Below, in pieces: positions 10,901-22,166 of a stretch of DNA of 64,000 nt. Position numbers and translations under genes: made by a program. Within the stretch, counting starts at the first letter, position 1, and each line of letters opens with the position of its first letter. The notes beneath the pieces are model-generated. The model worked only from the letters and a program-made list of their open reading frames with translations. It was not told the origin of the DNA and did no database searches. Source of the DNA: Undaria pinnatifida (lineage: Eukaryota > Sar > Phaeophyceae > Laminariales > Alariaceae); assembly GCA_012845835.1 (NCBI GenBank), contig JABAKD010000030.1, positions 12,627,580 to 12,691,579 on the forward strand. The letters are read 5' to 3'.

Positions 10901-12270
10901 CAACCTCTATGGTTGGGCGGCTTCACCCTGCCATGCCATGGTAAGAGTGCAATGTGCGCTGCTGCCGATTACGGTAATGAACGCTGTCGGTAGTTGCTGT
11001 CGGCAGCTGCTGTCGGTCGTTGCCGTCGGTCGTTCCAACGCCGGCAAATACACATCTCCTTGCAGAAGACATTCTGCAGGTTCACCCTACCCCGTTCGGT
11101 CCGACCTTCCCCCCCCCCCCCCCCGCCCGCCATGATCACGCCAGGTACAACGAGACCAGAGAAGCAGAGCTACCCCCAACAAGCCCCGGAGGAGGGGCAG
11201 CGGCACGTGCTGTCGACATCACCACCCTTGCTACCACAGCCAACCGCTTTTCGGCGGTCGCTAAGACCGCCGAAAACAGCCAATCGTCTCGAACAAAGAA
11301 AACGAACGAAAACGAACAACAAAAACTCGGACCGGGGTCGCCGAGCCCCTCAAATCAACACCAACAAGCCCGTTTATCAGTGCCATCAAAGAAGCAAGAG
11401 GGTCGCGACGACGTCGGTATCAGTACTTCCGTCGGTACATCTGTAGGCGAAAACACCCCCGGTAAACTATGCGCGGTCTGCCTCGCAGAACTGTCACCGA
11501 CGGCCATGTGCGACCGCTGTGCACGGCTAGCTGCGAGCGCTTTTAAGGACATCCACGGCTCGCGTCGCGGGCGGCTAATCCTCGTACCCCACGGACACGC
11601 CTTCGGGATAAGCGAGGAAGACTTGTTGGAGAGGGAAGGGGACAGCGTAAGACGGTGGACGCGGCTTTTCGACGACAGCACCGACGCCGATTTCTTCTAC
11701 AACGTCTACTACGACTCCTCGGTTTGGAGGAATGGGATCGTTTTGCCGGAGGCCGAGAACATTGCCAAGGGCGGCCGACGACGCCGAAAGGGTGGCGGCG
11801 GTGGCAGGGGTGGCGGTGTTGCCATTGACGCGACCGATTCCATCACCCTCCGCAAAAAAACGCCTTCTGAACACCGATCCGCCCGGTCTTCGAGAGGCTC
11901 CACTACACCGATTGCGACACAACCAGCAGCAGCTCCGGGTAGACCCACGTCAGAATCCCACCGCCCCCCTTCTTTGGAACGCCCAGCGGCTGCCGCGCGC
12001 TCCGGGGCCGAGTCGCGAGGCGACGGCGACAGGAACCACGCCATTCCCAACGTAGTCTTCGATGCTCACAAGCAACCTTATCCCAAGTCCAGGTTGGTGT
12101 TCGCGCAGATCAAGGATGCGACAGCGGCGTGGAAGGGGGGGGGGTTGAGAGGGGTGACGCCTGGTGCGGGTACCGGGCGACCGGGGTCGCGGCCGCCAAC
12201 AGGTGGTCGGGCTGTCTCCAGACCGGTCTCGAAGATGGGCACGCCCTTCCCCGTGGTGCCGATGTCGTAG
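4936..12270 (+). CDS. EF-hand-type protein with B-box-like zinc site and WW-like segment (6 exons, ~933 aa)
   Basis: Exons are 4936-5175, 5757-5903, 6759-6958, 8052-8443, 9283-9900 and 11066-12270. Junction phases agree at every intron, the total is 2802 nt, and an in-frame TAG precedes the ATG. Residues 1-60 are charged with an Asp/Glu run. Residues 75-330 resemble a stramenopile family with paired EF-hands (KWGIKQAHLESVYSRF, VDFARLVIMCCDL, LFFPVVQFQRFLRSKIIG), but the Asp/Glu calcium ligands are missing. Residues 413-470 are mostly glycine. C668, C671, C681, C684, H696 and H708 are spaced like a B-box, lacking its third Cys pair. W730 and W753 frame a WW-like stretch (FDDSTDADFFYNVYYDSS) without the final proline. 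A role as a calcium-independent scaffold is an inference. Exon 2 could instead end at 5882 (GTGAGG donor), giving 926 aa. The join at 9900 is the least certain. Confidence 0.7.
6281..6360 (+). repeat. TIR-family B, end fragment
   Basis: The sequence CAGCTTGCAAAGATGAGT followed by a diverged continuation ending in a T/A-rich tract matches the outer part of the inverted repeats at 13941-14065 and 33116-33265. A second fragment with the same diverged core (AATTCGTCGAACTCACGGCT) lies at 54250-54298, so the two belong to one subfamily. It sits in intron 2 of the EF-hand-like gene. Confidence 0.7.
6369..6530 (+). repeat. Repeat F (poly-C-ended module), copy in intron
   Basis: This module begins GCGTAATGAGCGCCCAAA, continues with a GGAGGTGTCT.TATTAGG core, and ends GGCAAGCAACAAACGAGTACG followed by a C-rich tract. 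The same order is seen at 16216-16365 and 18190-18320 and, inverted, at 54988-55130. Confidence 0.75.
7058..7383 (-). repeat. tRNA-derived SINE, family D copy 1 (poly-A tailed)
   Basis: Read on the minus strand from 7383, the head contains TGGCGTATCAGGTT (A-box-like) and, about 35 bp on, GAGTTCGAGCCCC (B box). A 230-bp body follows, with ACGGCTTGTCCAGAAGCTGG near its end, then an A-rich tail at 7058-7092. A near-identical full copy is at 55885-56191, a truncated one at 51321-51575, and diverged ones in the cyclin intron. The pol III boxes plus A-tail are the hallmark of a retrotransposed SINE. It lies antisense in intron 3 of the EF-hand-like gene. Confidence 0.8.
8695..8905. repeat. 9-bp tandem repeat (ATCATATAG)n
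   Basis: About 23 units of ATCATATAG or ATCATCTAG. The first units carry CTAG and later ones ATAG, with a few degenerate units at the end. It lies in intron 4 of the EF-hand-like gene. Open frames through it (Asp-His-Ile on one strand, Tyr-Asp-Leu on the other) are produced by the 9-bp period and are not genes. Confidence 0.9.
8925..9135 (+). repeat. Dispersed repeat E, copy 1
   Basis: This unique-looking sequence follows the 9-bp satellite and matches 35815-36010. Shared landmarks are GTTGTGCAGGATCTGTAC-like text, ACAGATCCAACCTTGGAA, AGATCATGCAGATCG, and GGTAACATG...GAGCTAGA. At both sites it is preceded by ATCTA/ATCAT-rich tandem sequence, so the satellite is probably part of the element. 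Confidence 0.75.
9540..9710. repeat. GGA-rich trinucleotide tract inside exon 5
   Basis: About 55 GGA/GGG/GCA-type triplets. In the frame supported by the flanking splice phases the tract encodes glycine with scattered alanine and arginine. The antisense strand and the other frames give poly-Glu, poly-Ser, poly-Pro and poly-Leu shadows. Whether the tract is retained in the mRNA depends on the donor at 9901 being used rather than the one at 9482. Confidence 0.8.
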
Positions 12271-13667
12271 GCGAGACGCGCTCGGTATAAAAAAGGGGCG
12301 GCGCAACAGCAGGCAGCGGTGGTGTGACTATTCGGTGTGTTCTGGGAGCAGTGCCCCACTCGTCCGCTTATATCGATACTTCTTGGCAACGTTGGTTGGG
12401 AACGCTCTATGCTGTAGTAGTGGCAAGTGTAGTGCTGTGCGAGTACCAACACCAGGAAATGCCCGTGTGGTTGCTGCGCTTTCGGGTTGCTTTGTGTTGG
12501 ACATTTTCGGTGCTCTTGCTGTGGGGCTGGGAGGGCCCCGTGTTGCCATCTGTCCTACGGGACCAAGCGTTGCGCTGGAGTGCATGTTGGGGCATTGTGT
12601 GCTCAAGGTCTCAGCAAAATTTTGACCTGCCGCGCGTTGCTTGGGCTGTCTTTGCTTCTTGCTCACCACGGGTAGTTTCTTGTTTCCATACTGACGTCTC
12701 GTGACAAAAAGAGGGAACCATTATTGCAAGTTTTACAAGATGACCATTCACAAAACTGCGCGCACGAAATAACGTTTTGCTGCGATAGCGCCTGCCAAGT
12801 ATGATAAGGCCACACATTTGCATGACAAAAATAATATTTCGGGAACATTGGGAGTGACCAACGACTGATTCTGCGATAGCCCGGCCCTAAACCAGCGATT
12901 GTGTTTAACGAACGAACGTTACATGGCTGCTCGATACGAGGAAAGATGTTATTACTATGAAAAACGTATCTTCAAATATATCATTGTTTGCGAAGGACTA
13001 TCGAACTACGACGTCGGGTCGGGAGCTGGTTTCAAAACCGGTGGTTTTGTTAACGAAAAGTTGGCGGGACACCGCAGAACGACTCGAACTTCAACGTTGA
13101 AGTTCGTACTAGTACTAAGACTGCACGTTGTCATACTAGTACTAAGACTGCACATTGTCGAATGTGGCAAGCACAATAACAGCAGCTCTACTACAATAAC
13201 ACAATAGTAGCCGGGAAAAGAGGAAAAAGAAGACATTGTACTGCAGGTCTGAGCACAGCCGTTCGTACGTTGCACAAGAAGAGCTGTGTGTGCTTCGCAT
13301 TAACTTGATGTATGTATCCTCCTATCTACACGTACGTACAAGCCTCAACAGGACCCATAGGTGTAAACGACGGTTTCGCGCCATTTTTTTAAATAATAAT
13401 AAGTAGCATACTCAACAATTATTCGCATACATGCGATACATGAGTTACTTTTTGGTTTTTATTTTCAAGTACAGATTCAAAAAATAAAGCCAGGGGCGCA
13501 CCGACGATGTATTTTGTCATGTGTGAGTAGTGGGCTAGTTGCAAGAGTGCTGTGCATCGTTCAGCCGTACGTTCGAACTTTTTCGTCGATTTTATTATGC
13601 TCTCTTCTTTGCAATCCGCGTGGTGTTTTCTTATACCGGTACAAAATTGAAAGACACTACATACAGC
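12271..13667. other. Intergenic, 3' flank of the EF-hand-like gene
   Basis: I find no supported gene. At 13100-13150 a 30-bp unit with core ACTAGTACTAAGACTGCAC occurs twice in tandem. The remainder is single-copy within the window. Confidence 0.45.
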
Positions 13668-14065
13668 CATGAGATCGAAGATTTCGTCGAAACTCATATT
13701 TTGCAAGCTGTGTGTGATATGCTCCGATCACGTGTGTCACTGGGCTGTGTGTCCTCATAGGGAATAGAGGTCGGCGACTCCCCTTAGAACTAGCTAGTAC
13801 CAGGTTCAATAGGGTGATTCATGTGCATGAATCGATCTGTGCGCAGAAACTAAAAAGCCCGTTTTTGAGGGGGACAAAATCTGACGGCTGTGGAAGGAAA
13901 TGCACCAGTTTATTATGTATATGCTACAGTGTAGTGCCAAGGGGAGTCGCCAACCTCTATCCTTAATGAGAACACACAACCCGTAATACGCGCGATCGGA
14001 GTATGTATCACACACAGCTTGCAAAGATGAGTTTCGACAAAATATTCGATCTCACAGCTGGAGTG
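13668..14065. mobile_element. Compact non-autonomous TIR element (MITE-like), family B
   Basis: Two arms of about 120 bp face each other. The left arm (13668-13788) begins GAGATCGAAGATTTCGTCGA. The right arm (13941-14065) ends with its reverse complement before CTCACAGCTGGAG. Both arms carry GTATCACACACAGCTTGC and GGGGAGTCGCC (or complements). The 150-bp centre has no ORF. Arms in this order with no transposase are typical of a MITE. The same arms bound the 1.7-kb element at 31589-33265. The superfamily is not identifiable from sequence alone; T/A-rich outer ends suggest TA target sites. Confidence 0.8.
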
Positions 14066-14380
14066 TTTTTTAATTTTTATATTATACTGCAGTCGTATGA
14101 CGGGTGAGGGGAGGGCGTTCTTTTTTTTAAAGGGGGGGGGGGGGGGGGGGCATGCTCATTTGTTGCTTGCCTTAGTCATTTGACCATTGACCACGCATGG
14201 AGGGGGGGGGGGGTTAAGGGGGGGGGGGGGTTCAAAATTGTTTAGGCCGCATAGATGAATAGGAGCTTACCGCACGCACGCGTGATGCTAGGTTTCGGCG
14301 ATGGTGGGGGCGGCGGGGAGGTGAGGAGGGGTGATTGGAACTTGAAGACCATATAAATCTGTTGAAGCTACTGCATGGAT
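14066..14380 (-). repeat. Repeat F with poly-G/C blocks, inverted copy
   Basis: Read on the minus strand, this contains AGCATCACGCGTG...TAAGCTCCTAT, then G/C homopolymer blocks, then GGCAAGCAACAAATGAGCATG followed by a poly-C run (poly-G at 14130-14150 on the plus strand). The order matches 16080-16365. It directly abuts the right arm of the TIR element. Confidence 0.65.
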
Positions 14381-14439
14381 GGCTTTGAAGGAAAAGAGAT
14401 GGTATCACCTGTATGTCGGGTAGTTATTATTGTATGGTG

Positions 14440-14505
14440 GATGGTGGGGCTCGAACCCACGATCCGAAAACCCATGGACTCTAGCGGATTTTGATTTTTG
14501 GTGGG
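14440..14505 (-). repeat. tRNA-like 3' half
   Basis: The minus strand reads CATGGGTTTTCGGATCGTGG then GTTCGAGCCCCACCATCCACCA-like sequence: a B box plus acceptor-like end, matching the heads at 2590-2650 and 33556-33622. No 5' half folds with it, so I do not call a tRNA gene. Confidence 0.55.
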
Positions 14506-14876
14506 GCGGCGGGGGACGGGACCGGGGGTGAAGTGGATGGGAGCAAAATATTCTACCTGGGCATGTAAATGCAGACATGATGCCCAATATTTCAAAGATA
14601 AACTATGCGAGGTGGATGGGAGAAAAATATTCGGGATCTAGTTGGTTTTACGTTAATTGTTCTGTAGCGGTTTTGATTTCCGTACATTATAAGAAGTACG
14701 TGTGGTACCTATGGCATGCTGTTTCGTACTTTTTGAACACCAACGATTTTTCTGGTGCAAGTTCGTGTCTTCCCCACAAATGGACCAATCAAAACGCCTT
14801 GGTGCAATATGATGTTATGCTGTTAGCGCTATTGGAAACAATTTCGACCCCGACAGCAGCAACAACAACCAAATAA

Positions 14877-14898
14877 CTAACCAACCAACCATCCAACC

Positions 14899-14933
<35 letters not shown>

Positions 14934-15072
14934 GAACTAACTAACTAACTAACTAACTAACTAAGTAACTAGCTAACTAACTAACTAACTAACTGAATAA
15001 CTAACTAACTAAATAACTATCTAACTAACTACATAACCGACTAACTAACCAACTAACTAACTAACTAACTAG
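14877..15072. repeat. (AACT)n microsatellite
   Basis: About 48 tetranucleotide units of AACT with occasional AACC, AACG and AATA variants. Confidence 0.95.
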
Positions 15073-15130
15073 CTCTAGATTACTTGCAATTAAATCAGTC
15101 CTCTTCAAGCACTACGTACGCCTACTACAT

Positions 15131-15273
15131 TGGTAGTAGTAGTAGTAGTAGTAGTAGTAGCAGTAGTAGTAGTAGTAGTAGCAGTAGTAGTAGTAGCAGT
15201 AGTAGTAGTAGTAGTAGCAGTAGTAGTAGTAGTAGCAGTAGTAGTAGTAGTAGTAGCAGTAGTAGTAGTAGTG

Positions 15274-15305
<32 letters not shown>
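15131..15305. repeat. (TAG)n microsatellite with CAG interruptions
   Basis: About 58 triplets of TAG on the plus strand, interrupted by regularly spaced CAG variants. It sits only 60 bp after the AACT array. The poly-Ser, poly-Thr, poly-Tyr and poly-Leu open frames through it are repeat artefacts. Confidence 0.95.
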
Positions 15306-15306
<1 letters not shown>

Positions 15307-15779
15307 CCATGTACCGCATCTATATGTACACGATAGCTTCCCACCTGGTCTCCCTCGATGATACGGTGGAAATGCATCCAATTATTAATGACGACTGTCG
15401 TCTTGGGTTACAGGTATAATAATAATCAACCAATCAAATTTCACCGAGGATCGACGCCCGAATGGGTGGATAGGGTGTATAGTGGACCGTAACTGGACCG
15501 AGTCCGGCGTGATGAAGGCTGTGTTCTCTTCGCCGGGGGTTTCGCTAGTGGCTGTGAGCTTGCGCAAGTCCTACACCACTCGGAGGGATGACTTTCCGGG
15601 TGGCTAACTCCACTATTTCCACCGCACCTGGTCCTCAGGGGTTATGCCGGGTCGACTTACTCACGCATCCATATAGAACGGCAACTTGCACTGCTTGAGT
15701 AGACTACCTGGTAGTGGTGACCACCGGTCGGGACAGCTCGCGCTGTCGTTACACCACGGGAACGGAAGGATATACTACA

Positions 15780-15913
15780 GCTAGCGCTGCGTTGCGGATG
15801 CAGTTGAGTTAATTTGACACACGACGCGTGTGTATGAAATACATGCAAGTGTGGTGAGCTTGAGTTTTTTTCTTCCCCATCCGCCGGAGGAATAAAAAAA
15901 AAAAAAAAAAAAC
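15780..15913 (+). repeat. Poly-A-tailed retroposon, family C copy 1
   Basis: The element contains TTGACACACGACGCGTGTG, then GTGTGGTGAGCT and CCCCATCCGCCGGAGGA, and ends in an A19 run. The same order with an A-run is found at 42218-42366 and, 5'-truncated, at 26873-26943. The constant 3' end with an A-tail and variable 5' end indicates target-primed retrotransposition. Confidence 0.8.
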
Positions 15914-16019
15914 GGGAAGCGCCTGTAAAACCATGGAAAGAAAAACCTGCATGCCGCATGTTCCATCAAATATTCAGTCCATTCAGACCAATTTCAGAGA
16001 TGAACCAGTATAATACTAA

Positions 16020-16365
16020 TACATGAGTACCCCCCCTCCCCCGCAAATTAGTACGCCCCCTCCCCCCTCCCCCGCCCGCCGACTATCGCCTAGATCCAGC
16101 ATCACGCGTACAGTAAGCTCCTATGCATTTATGCGACCTAAAAATGTTGGAACTCCCCCACCCCCCCCCCCCGGGATAAGAAAAGCAAACAGTTTCTATG
16201 GAATAGATGGAAAAAGCGTAATGAGCGCCCAAACGTTGGAGGTGTCTGTATTAGGGGTAGGAATGAGCGGTGCTCCGTCTCGGAAGGGACGCGTGGTCAG
16301 TGGTATGGTCAAACGACTTAGGCAAGCAACAAATGAGTACCCCCCCCCCCCCCCCCCCCCTCCTG
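16020..16365 (+). repeat. Repeat F, longest copy, bounded by poly-C
   Basis: It starts ATGAGTACCCCCC, carries CCTAGATCCAGCATCACGCG, a poly-C block at 16160-16173, the GCGTAATGAGCGCCCAAA module, and ends GGCAAGCAACAAATGAGTA followed by about 20 C. Both ends therefore carry the same ATGAGTA-poly-C motif. Confidence 0.75.
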
Positions 16366-16429
16366 CTTTAAAACCCAGCCCTCCCCCCACCAGTCATAGG
16401 ATTTACCTGGTACCTGGTACAAGATATAC

Positions 16430-16715
16430 ACGATAAGCTAATGCATTCCTTCCGCACAGCCGTCAGATTGTGTTCCCCTAAAAAACGGGTTTTATAGTTT
16501 CCGCGCACAGATTAACTAGCATCACCCTGTTGACCCTGGTACAAGCTACACTGCTGTAGTTCTAAGGGGAGTCGCCGACCTATATATCCTTAATGACGAC
16601 ACACCCAGTAATACGCCTGATCGGAGTATCACACACAGCTTGCAAATATGAGTTTCGACGATATCTTCGATCTCACAGCTGGAGTGCATTTAATTTTTTA
16701 CTCCGTATAATATAG
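16430..16715 (+). mobile_element. TIR-family B, right end
   Basis: The internal landmark GGGTTTTATAGTTTCCGCGC is followed by TGTTGACCCTG, GGGAGTCGCCGACCTATAT and the arm ending CTCACAGCTGGAGTG. It matches 33035-33265 and 53280-53505. No left arm is visible nearby, so the copy is truncated or rearranged with the adjoining repeat F. Confidence 0.75.
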
Positions 16716-17004
16716 GCCGGCGCGACTCCCATTGGAAGTTGTATATTGTATGGTTAGAGGGATGGTTACGGTTGTAGCGTTTGCACGGCCATTGTTATGT
16801 AAATAACTCATTTTTAGTCTACATCGTTTCCCTTCGGAATGTGAGCGCCTTGGAATCCAGAGAGAGGGCGTCGCAAGTTGAAACAAAAAAGAGGAGCACA
16901 GGCGTGCCTATCGGCTAAAACCAGGGATGGACGCAATACAAGAAAAAACAATCTTGAAAAACGGAGGCTTAAACAGTTGAGCCACCGCGCCAGTGCCAAC
17001 CGGC

Positions 17005-17100
17005 AGCAGTATAACTAGTATAAGCAGTATAAGTAGTATAAGCTGTATGACTAGTATAAGCATTATAACTAGTATAAGCAGTATAAGTAGTATGCTATTA
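17005..17100. repeat. Short tandem repeat (AGTATAAGC-like)
   Basis: About ten 9-10 bp units of AGTATAAGC, AGTATAAGT and AGTATAACT in a row. No gene is associated. Confidence 0.8.
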
Positions 17101-17304
17101 TCACCGGGCAAGCTAGTAACGCCGACCAGCCCAAACGAGTTCATAGTTCTGGTCTATATACACTAAATATAGCTATTGGTCCCTGTATAGTGCCGGAATG
17201 TGCACTGTAGAGGCAAATATCAGCACCATAGCAGCAACCGGCACTACTCCGCACACTGACACTACCATACTGTTGTTCCCATCTGTGCCAAGGAATTTTG
17301 TCAA

Positions 17305-17570
17305 GATACGGCCTTGAAAGGCCTGAAATTGTCCGAATTGAGATAATTCGGATGGGTTTCGTATGGTAAGGTTGGCGTTTTATATTCGGGATAGTCAGGA
17401 AATAGCCCGCTCAGATTTCAGAAGCCATCCGGGGCTCTGGTGGAATCGAATGAAGCTACGTCTCTGCGAAGGCTAGGAAAGTGAGTCCTCTCCGAGGACC
17501 TGCTCAATTATTGGCAGACTTGCAGGGAACACTCTGTGTGCCCGCCCAATACTCTTACAATTTCACAGGC
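17305..17570 (+). repeat. Dispersed repeat A, copy 2
   Basis: Same order of landmarks as at 2320-2590. Unlike that copy it is not followed by the tRNA-like head, which shows that repeat A and the SINE are separate units or that this copy is truncated. Confidence 0.8.
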
Positions 17571-18184
17571 ACAGACAGGCACTATATAGCGAGCAACCGG
17601 CCCCATATCGGGAGCTCTTTTACTTACTGTAGTGGTTCGTATTCAGTGGATTAACACCAATATAATTGCCAGGTGTTTGGTATCGGCCGACGTCGAGCTT
17701 AGGGCGAATACGCATATTATTGTATTCTTGGACTAGCTTCTGAGTCGTTTACCAATAGCATTATTGTTAGGTTGATTATTGCTTTCGCCCGCCCACAGTG
17801 TAGCGTAGATGCCGTTCCGATATCAATATAATTCAACAATACACATTCATTCATAAAAGCGAGCAAGCAACGTGTTCTCTTGTTGTCGCTCCCGGGCGAG
17901 CTTCGCGTCTTCATAGGACTGTTATTATTTTTCGCCTGTACACCGTACATATCATGCATGCGTACGAACACCTGGTATATATCCCCTCTCCGCCCCCCTG
18001 CCCCCCCCCACTATTAAATAGCGTTAATGTGTATGAGTAGAAAGTATCGTATAATACCAGGTACATGTCAATCCGGATATTCACTTGATATTCACCCGTC
18101 TTTCGATGCTGGGAGATAGACGGTGTCCACAGATGGCCAAAGAGGAAGGGGATCAGACTAGCAAAAAAAAGCTGTTAATATACA

Positions 18185-18500
18185 TGGAATAAGCGTACTG
18201 AGCGCCCAAATGTTGTGTCTCCTAGGAGTAAGAGCGATATGCTCCGTGTCGAAATGGATGCATGGTCAACGTCAATGCTCAAGTCACCAAGGCAAGCAAT
18301 AAAATGAGTACGCCCCTCCCCCCCCCCGCCCCCCCCCGCCCCCCACCCGCTGATCCCGCCCCCCCGCCATTGTTAATATGTACGACGATACATACCCGGT
18401 ACCCCCGGCCCCACACACCCCATGTCTCGAAGGAGATGCGTGGTCAATAGTCAGACGTCTACGGCAACCAACAAATGAGTAACCCCCCCCCCCCTCCCCG
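18185..18500 (+). repeat. Repeat F, two partial copies in tandem
   Basis: The first copy runs from GAGCGCCCAAATGTTGTGTC to AAAATGAGTACGCCCC plus a C-rich tract (18190-18345). The second, shorter one runs from TCGAAGGAGATGCGTGGTCA to CAACAAATGAGTAA plus poly-C (18425-18495). Both end at the same ATGAGTA-poly-C junction. Confidence 0.75.
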
Positions 18501-21500
18501 TGCTCCGCCGGGCATTGTTGGAATGTGTGAAAGGCGTATTGCCTATGCATGCTATCATACGAGCATCCCCCCTCCCCCAACCCTGCCCCCCCCCCGCCGT
18601 CCAATTGTCCAGCCACCGGGACAGGTCCGAAAAAGAAAGACCAAGAAGACTGTCCAAAGTTACAGTTACACGCCCGAGTTCCGACTTTTCCGCATAACCG
18701 TTCTCATGTACCAGTTGATGTACCTGGTATCATGCGACGGGAGCAATATTTGTTGCGCTGACCGCTGTTCACAATAACTTTGCATCTACGATTAGTCAAG
18801 GGTTCCGGTGGCTTGTTTCTTGCCGTAACGCGCGCGCCGGCGGTCTAGAAGCCTCTAACCCGTTTCTCCAACCCCAAATCATTTTGATGGTCCTAGTCTA
18901 AATCCAAGTGTTTCGTCCCTCATGTCGGGAGTGCGGTGCTAAAAGCCGTAAACTAAAAGTAGAACCGTCACGAGCGACAATTACACTCAGTGCATGCAAC
19001 ATGCATCGTCCCATCGCGACTGCTATTACTATTGTCCTGTTCCCAGGACTTCTCACACCCCAGCACCCGCAACATCATAATATGATTAGTAACAAAATGT
19101 GAACTGTTCATATAACTCTGCGTGCTTGCTGTTGATAAGTGCTAGCACCACCACCCTGTTCGCATGGCAAGTCTAATATTTCGCTAGAAAGTACAAGTAG
19201 TCAATCATTATTGCGACGTACGTACACGGGGAAGCATGATATATTTACCATTAATAAAAAAACAAGACGAAGAATGGTCGCGCGTTTGCCGCGAACTTTT
19301 TTGACGTTACGTCGCAACAGGAATCATAGATTATCTGCACACGCGACGTACTACCTGCTTCTTGTAATAGAATTACCACCAGGTACATGGTAAAATCGAC
19401 GAATAAAACTGCTATATATAATTCTACACTCGTTTCCATCTGTCTGCAAATACAGATACGTTATGTCACATTTTGCCGTATTATGTCACGTGGTCATGTG
19501 GGAGCAATGTGTGAGCTATGATAGGAGCTACTTGCTAAGTACTTCTGATCTGGTATGATATAGTACTTATGCGACTCACCCCGCTCCTCATACTATGAAC
19601 CAGGTACCAAATAACTGCCATCACAGCAGCATTGCATTATCATGGGCAGGCACAGACACTTTGGCGATGTGGCCTGTACCCTTTGCCCCCTTTACAAGTA
19701 TCCACACAACCGTTTACACGGACGAACTACTTGTGGGCCATCTTGGCAGGAGTAAACAGGTTAACAATAACAATAAAAACGTTGCGCCACGCCAATGAGG
19801 GGGAGAGGTGCGATCATTGCCATCCATCGCTGGCTGTACAACTGCAAACCTATAGTCTGTCAGACGGCCGGGGCGGTCAACTCCGTCTCAGTGAGCGTCC
19901 CCAAAACAAACTATCCAAGTACGGCAACGAACGACAACAAAGCTGGCAACTCTGACTCTCCTACAAGGTTATAACCGAGGCGAAACTGCACCGCATATGA
20001 TAAGCCATAGACTAAGCCATTGATGAAACCGATGATCTCATTTTCTTTATTTTCTTTTCTTGGATTGATTGTTGACTGAAGGACCCCCACCGCCACGCCC
20101 CCATCCCCCCACGCCCCCGAAGCCCACCAAAACCTGTAACAAGCCTGACAGGGCGCATCGGGCAGCGAGCACAAAGTCCCCTCTCTAAAGTCCCGCCACC
20201 GATATACCGGGTGTTTTAATCTCCCCTCCCCTAACCCCTACCCCGCCTCCATACCGCTCGTCTCCCTCCCCACTCCCTCCCCTGACCCCTCGTAAACCTA
20301 TTACCCCAAAACCTGACTTGAATACCATCCACGTCGCTCAAGCTCGTGCAAGGGCAAGTGCAGGTTATGGTCACGATTCTCGATCACATTTCTCGATCAC
20401 GATTCTCGATCACCATTCTCTCTCGTCTAGTACCGTGTGACAGCAAGATCGAGGAAAAAAAGAACACACAGAACACACAGAGATAACACGCTCTCGCGCG
20501 CGCATAAACACAACATCTACACGGAACTCGTCACTAATGTTATGATACAACTACAAAGAAAGCACACTGTTTTGGTAAGCTGCGACGGGCCAGAAACCGC
20601 CATCAATCAATGTATCGATGCCGAAAGGTGGCTGGCTGCTACAATGGGTATCCGATTTAAGAGCGACCACAATACGAGAACACCGACTTAAGAGCAGTCA
20701 AACCGGTTTGTTCCGCCTTGCGACGCCTATACAAAAACCTGTAGGTTACCCAATCTGAGATAAGACCGGCACGGATATAAGAGCGGTAACACCGGTATGT
20801 TCTGGTATGTTCCGACGGGCTCTTGAATCGGGTACAGTATCTCACTGTAGGTCGGTGGTGCCCATCATACAAAACTGTGAGCGAAAATTCGCGGCAGCTG
20901 CCTCGCCAGAGAAACAAAAAAAGCGAACGAACGAACGGCAGAAAGAGAAACAAGCTAGAGGGCTACGAGGCAGTCCGGTCGGGCACTGCGGTGTGACACG
21001 AAACCGCCCCCACCCAACCCAACCCAACCGAAGCGAAGCGAAGCGAAACGAGAAAACGCAAGCACGAACTACAAGGCAGTAAACATTAGCGTACTGGCGT
21101 CATACTCATACACGGAAGAAGAAAAAAACAAGAATGAAAAATCGAGAATAAGAAAAACAGTCAAGGCAAGGAAAACGGGCTTTCACCAAACATTTAAAAC
21201 GACAGCATGATAAAAAAACTAGTGAGGGGTGGTGGTGATTCCCCTAGGCGAGACGCGAACACGCCTCCCTCTTTTGACAGGCAGCGGAAGGTAGCCTCAC
21301 GGGACCCCCCCCCCCTCCAACTCATGTACTCTCTCAGTAGGGGGGCGAAAAAAGCCACAACGGAGTTCCACACGCGTCGATTTTCCGAAACCCTGACCTA
21401 ACCTTAAAACTAAAAGTCTATCTCATTCGAGCTTCGAGCTCCTAAAAATGCTGTTCTACGAATTAAAACAAACATCCTCCAACGAGTATCACATTGCCCA

Positions 21501-22165
21501 GCGTCCACGGCTGCGCAGAGAATCTCTCGCGGAAATTCACAGATGAACGCTCCCTCCCCTGCCCCCCCCCCCACCTCCTCCACCGCCACCGCAAGTCTGT
21601 AAACCCTCTCCTTCCGCGCAAAGAGAGCAGGAAAAATTCCTCTCAGTCCATCGTCAAGAAATTCCCCGATCCCCTGAGCGCGAGTAACGCTTCCCCAGCC
21701 TATTAAAAGAAAATCCTTCCTTTTTCTCTGTTCTGTCTTGTACAAATAGTACCAGCACGTCGTAGAGTGAAAACCCCCCAAGAAACTTGGCTCTGGCTGG
21801 CGCACGCGCGGTTCGCTCTTCACCGGCACCAAACGGGGGGGGTGCGGGGCGCACTCGCACGCACGCATCGAAAAGAGGGGAGACTGGTTTTCAACCATTC
21901 AAGGGACAAGCGGATCCACTCCACGTGTCCTCCCCCCTCTCCCGCCAGAGTACGGTCGACATTAATCATCAAAAGCGCGATCGGCGCAAAACCTTACGTA
22001 AAGGCGACGACACAAGCAGCTGACACCAATCAACAGCGCGGTGGGCGAACACTCGCCGCAAAAGGTGACGACATCTATCAAAAGCGCGTCTCAGCCAAAA
22101 CCCCTCGACATAGCTTCGGACCGGACCACCCTCCCCCATTCCCCATTTTCTTGCTTCAGTTCTCC
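18501..22165. other. Intergenic block, nothing recognised
   Basis: 3.7 kb with no frame of convincing coding composition and no match to the repeat families I defined, apart from short tandem bits: GATTCTCGATCAC near 20375-20415 and an ACCCA/GCGAA pentamer stretch near 21010-21050. It separates the convergent 3' ends of the EF-hand-like gene and the cyclin. Confidence 0.45.
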
Positions 22166-22166
22166 T

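Noticed and set aside
15084..15419. Poly-Ser ORF over the TAG array
   Set aside because: A microsatellite artefact; poly-Thr, poly-Tyr, poly-Leu and poly-Val frames exist over the same bases.
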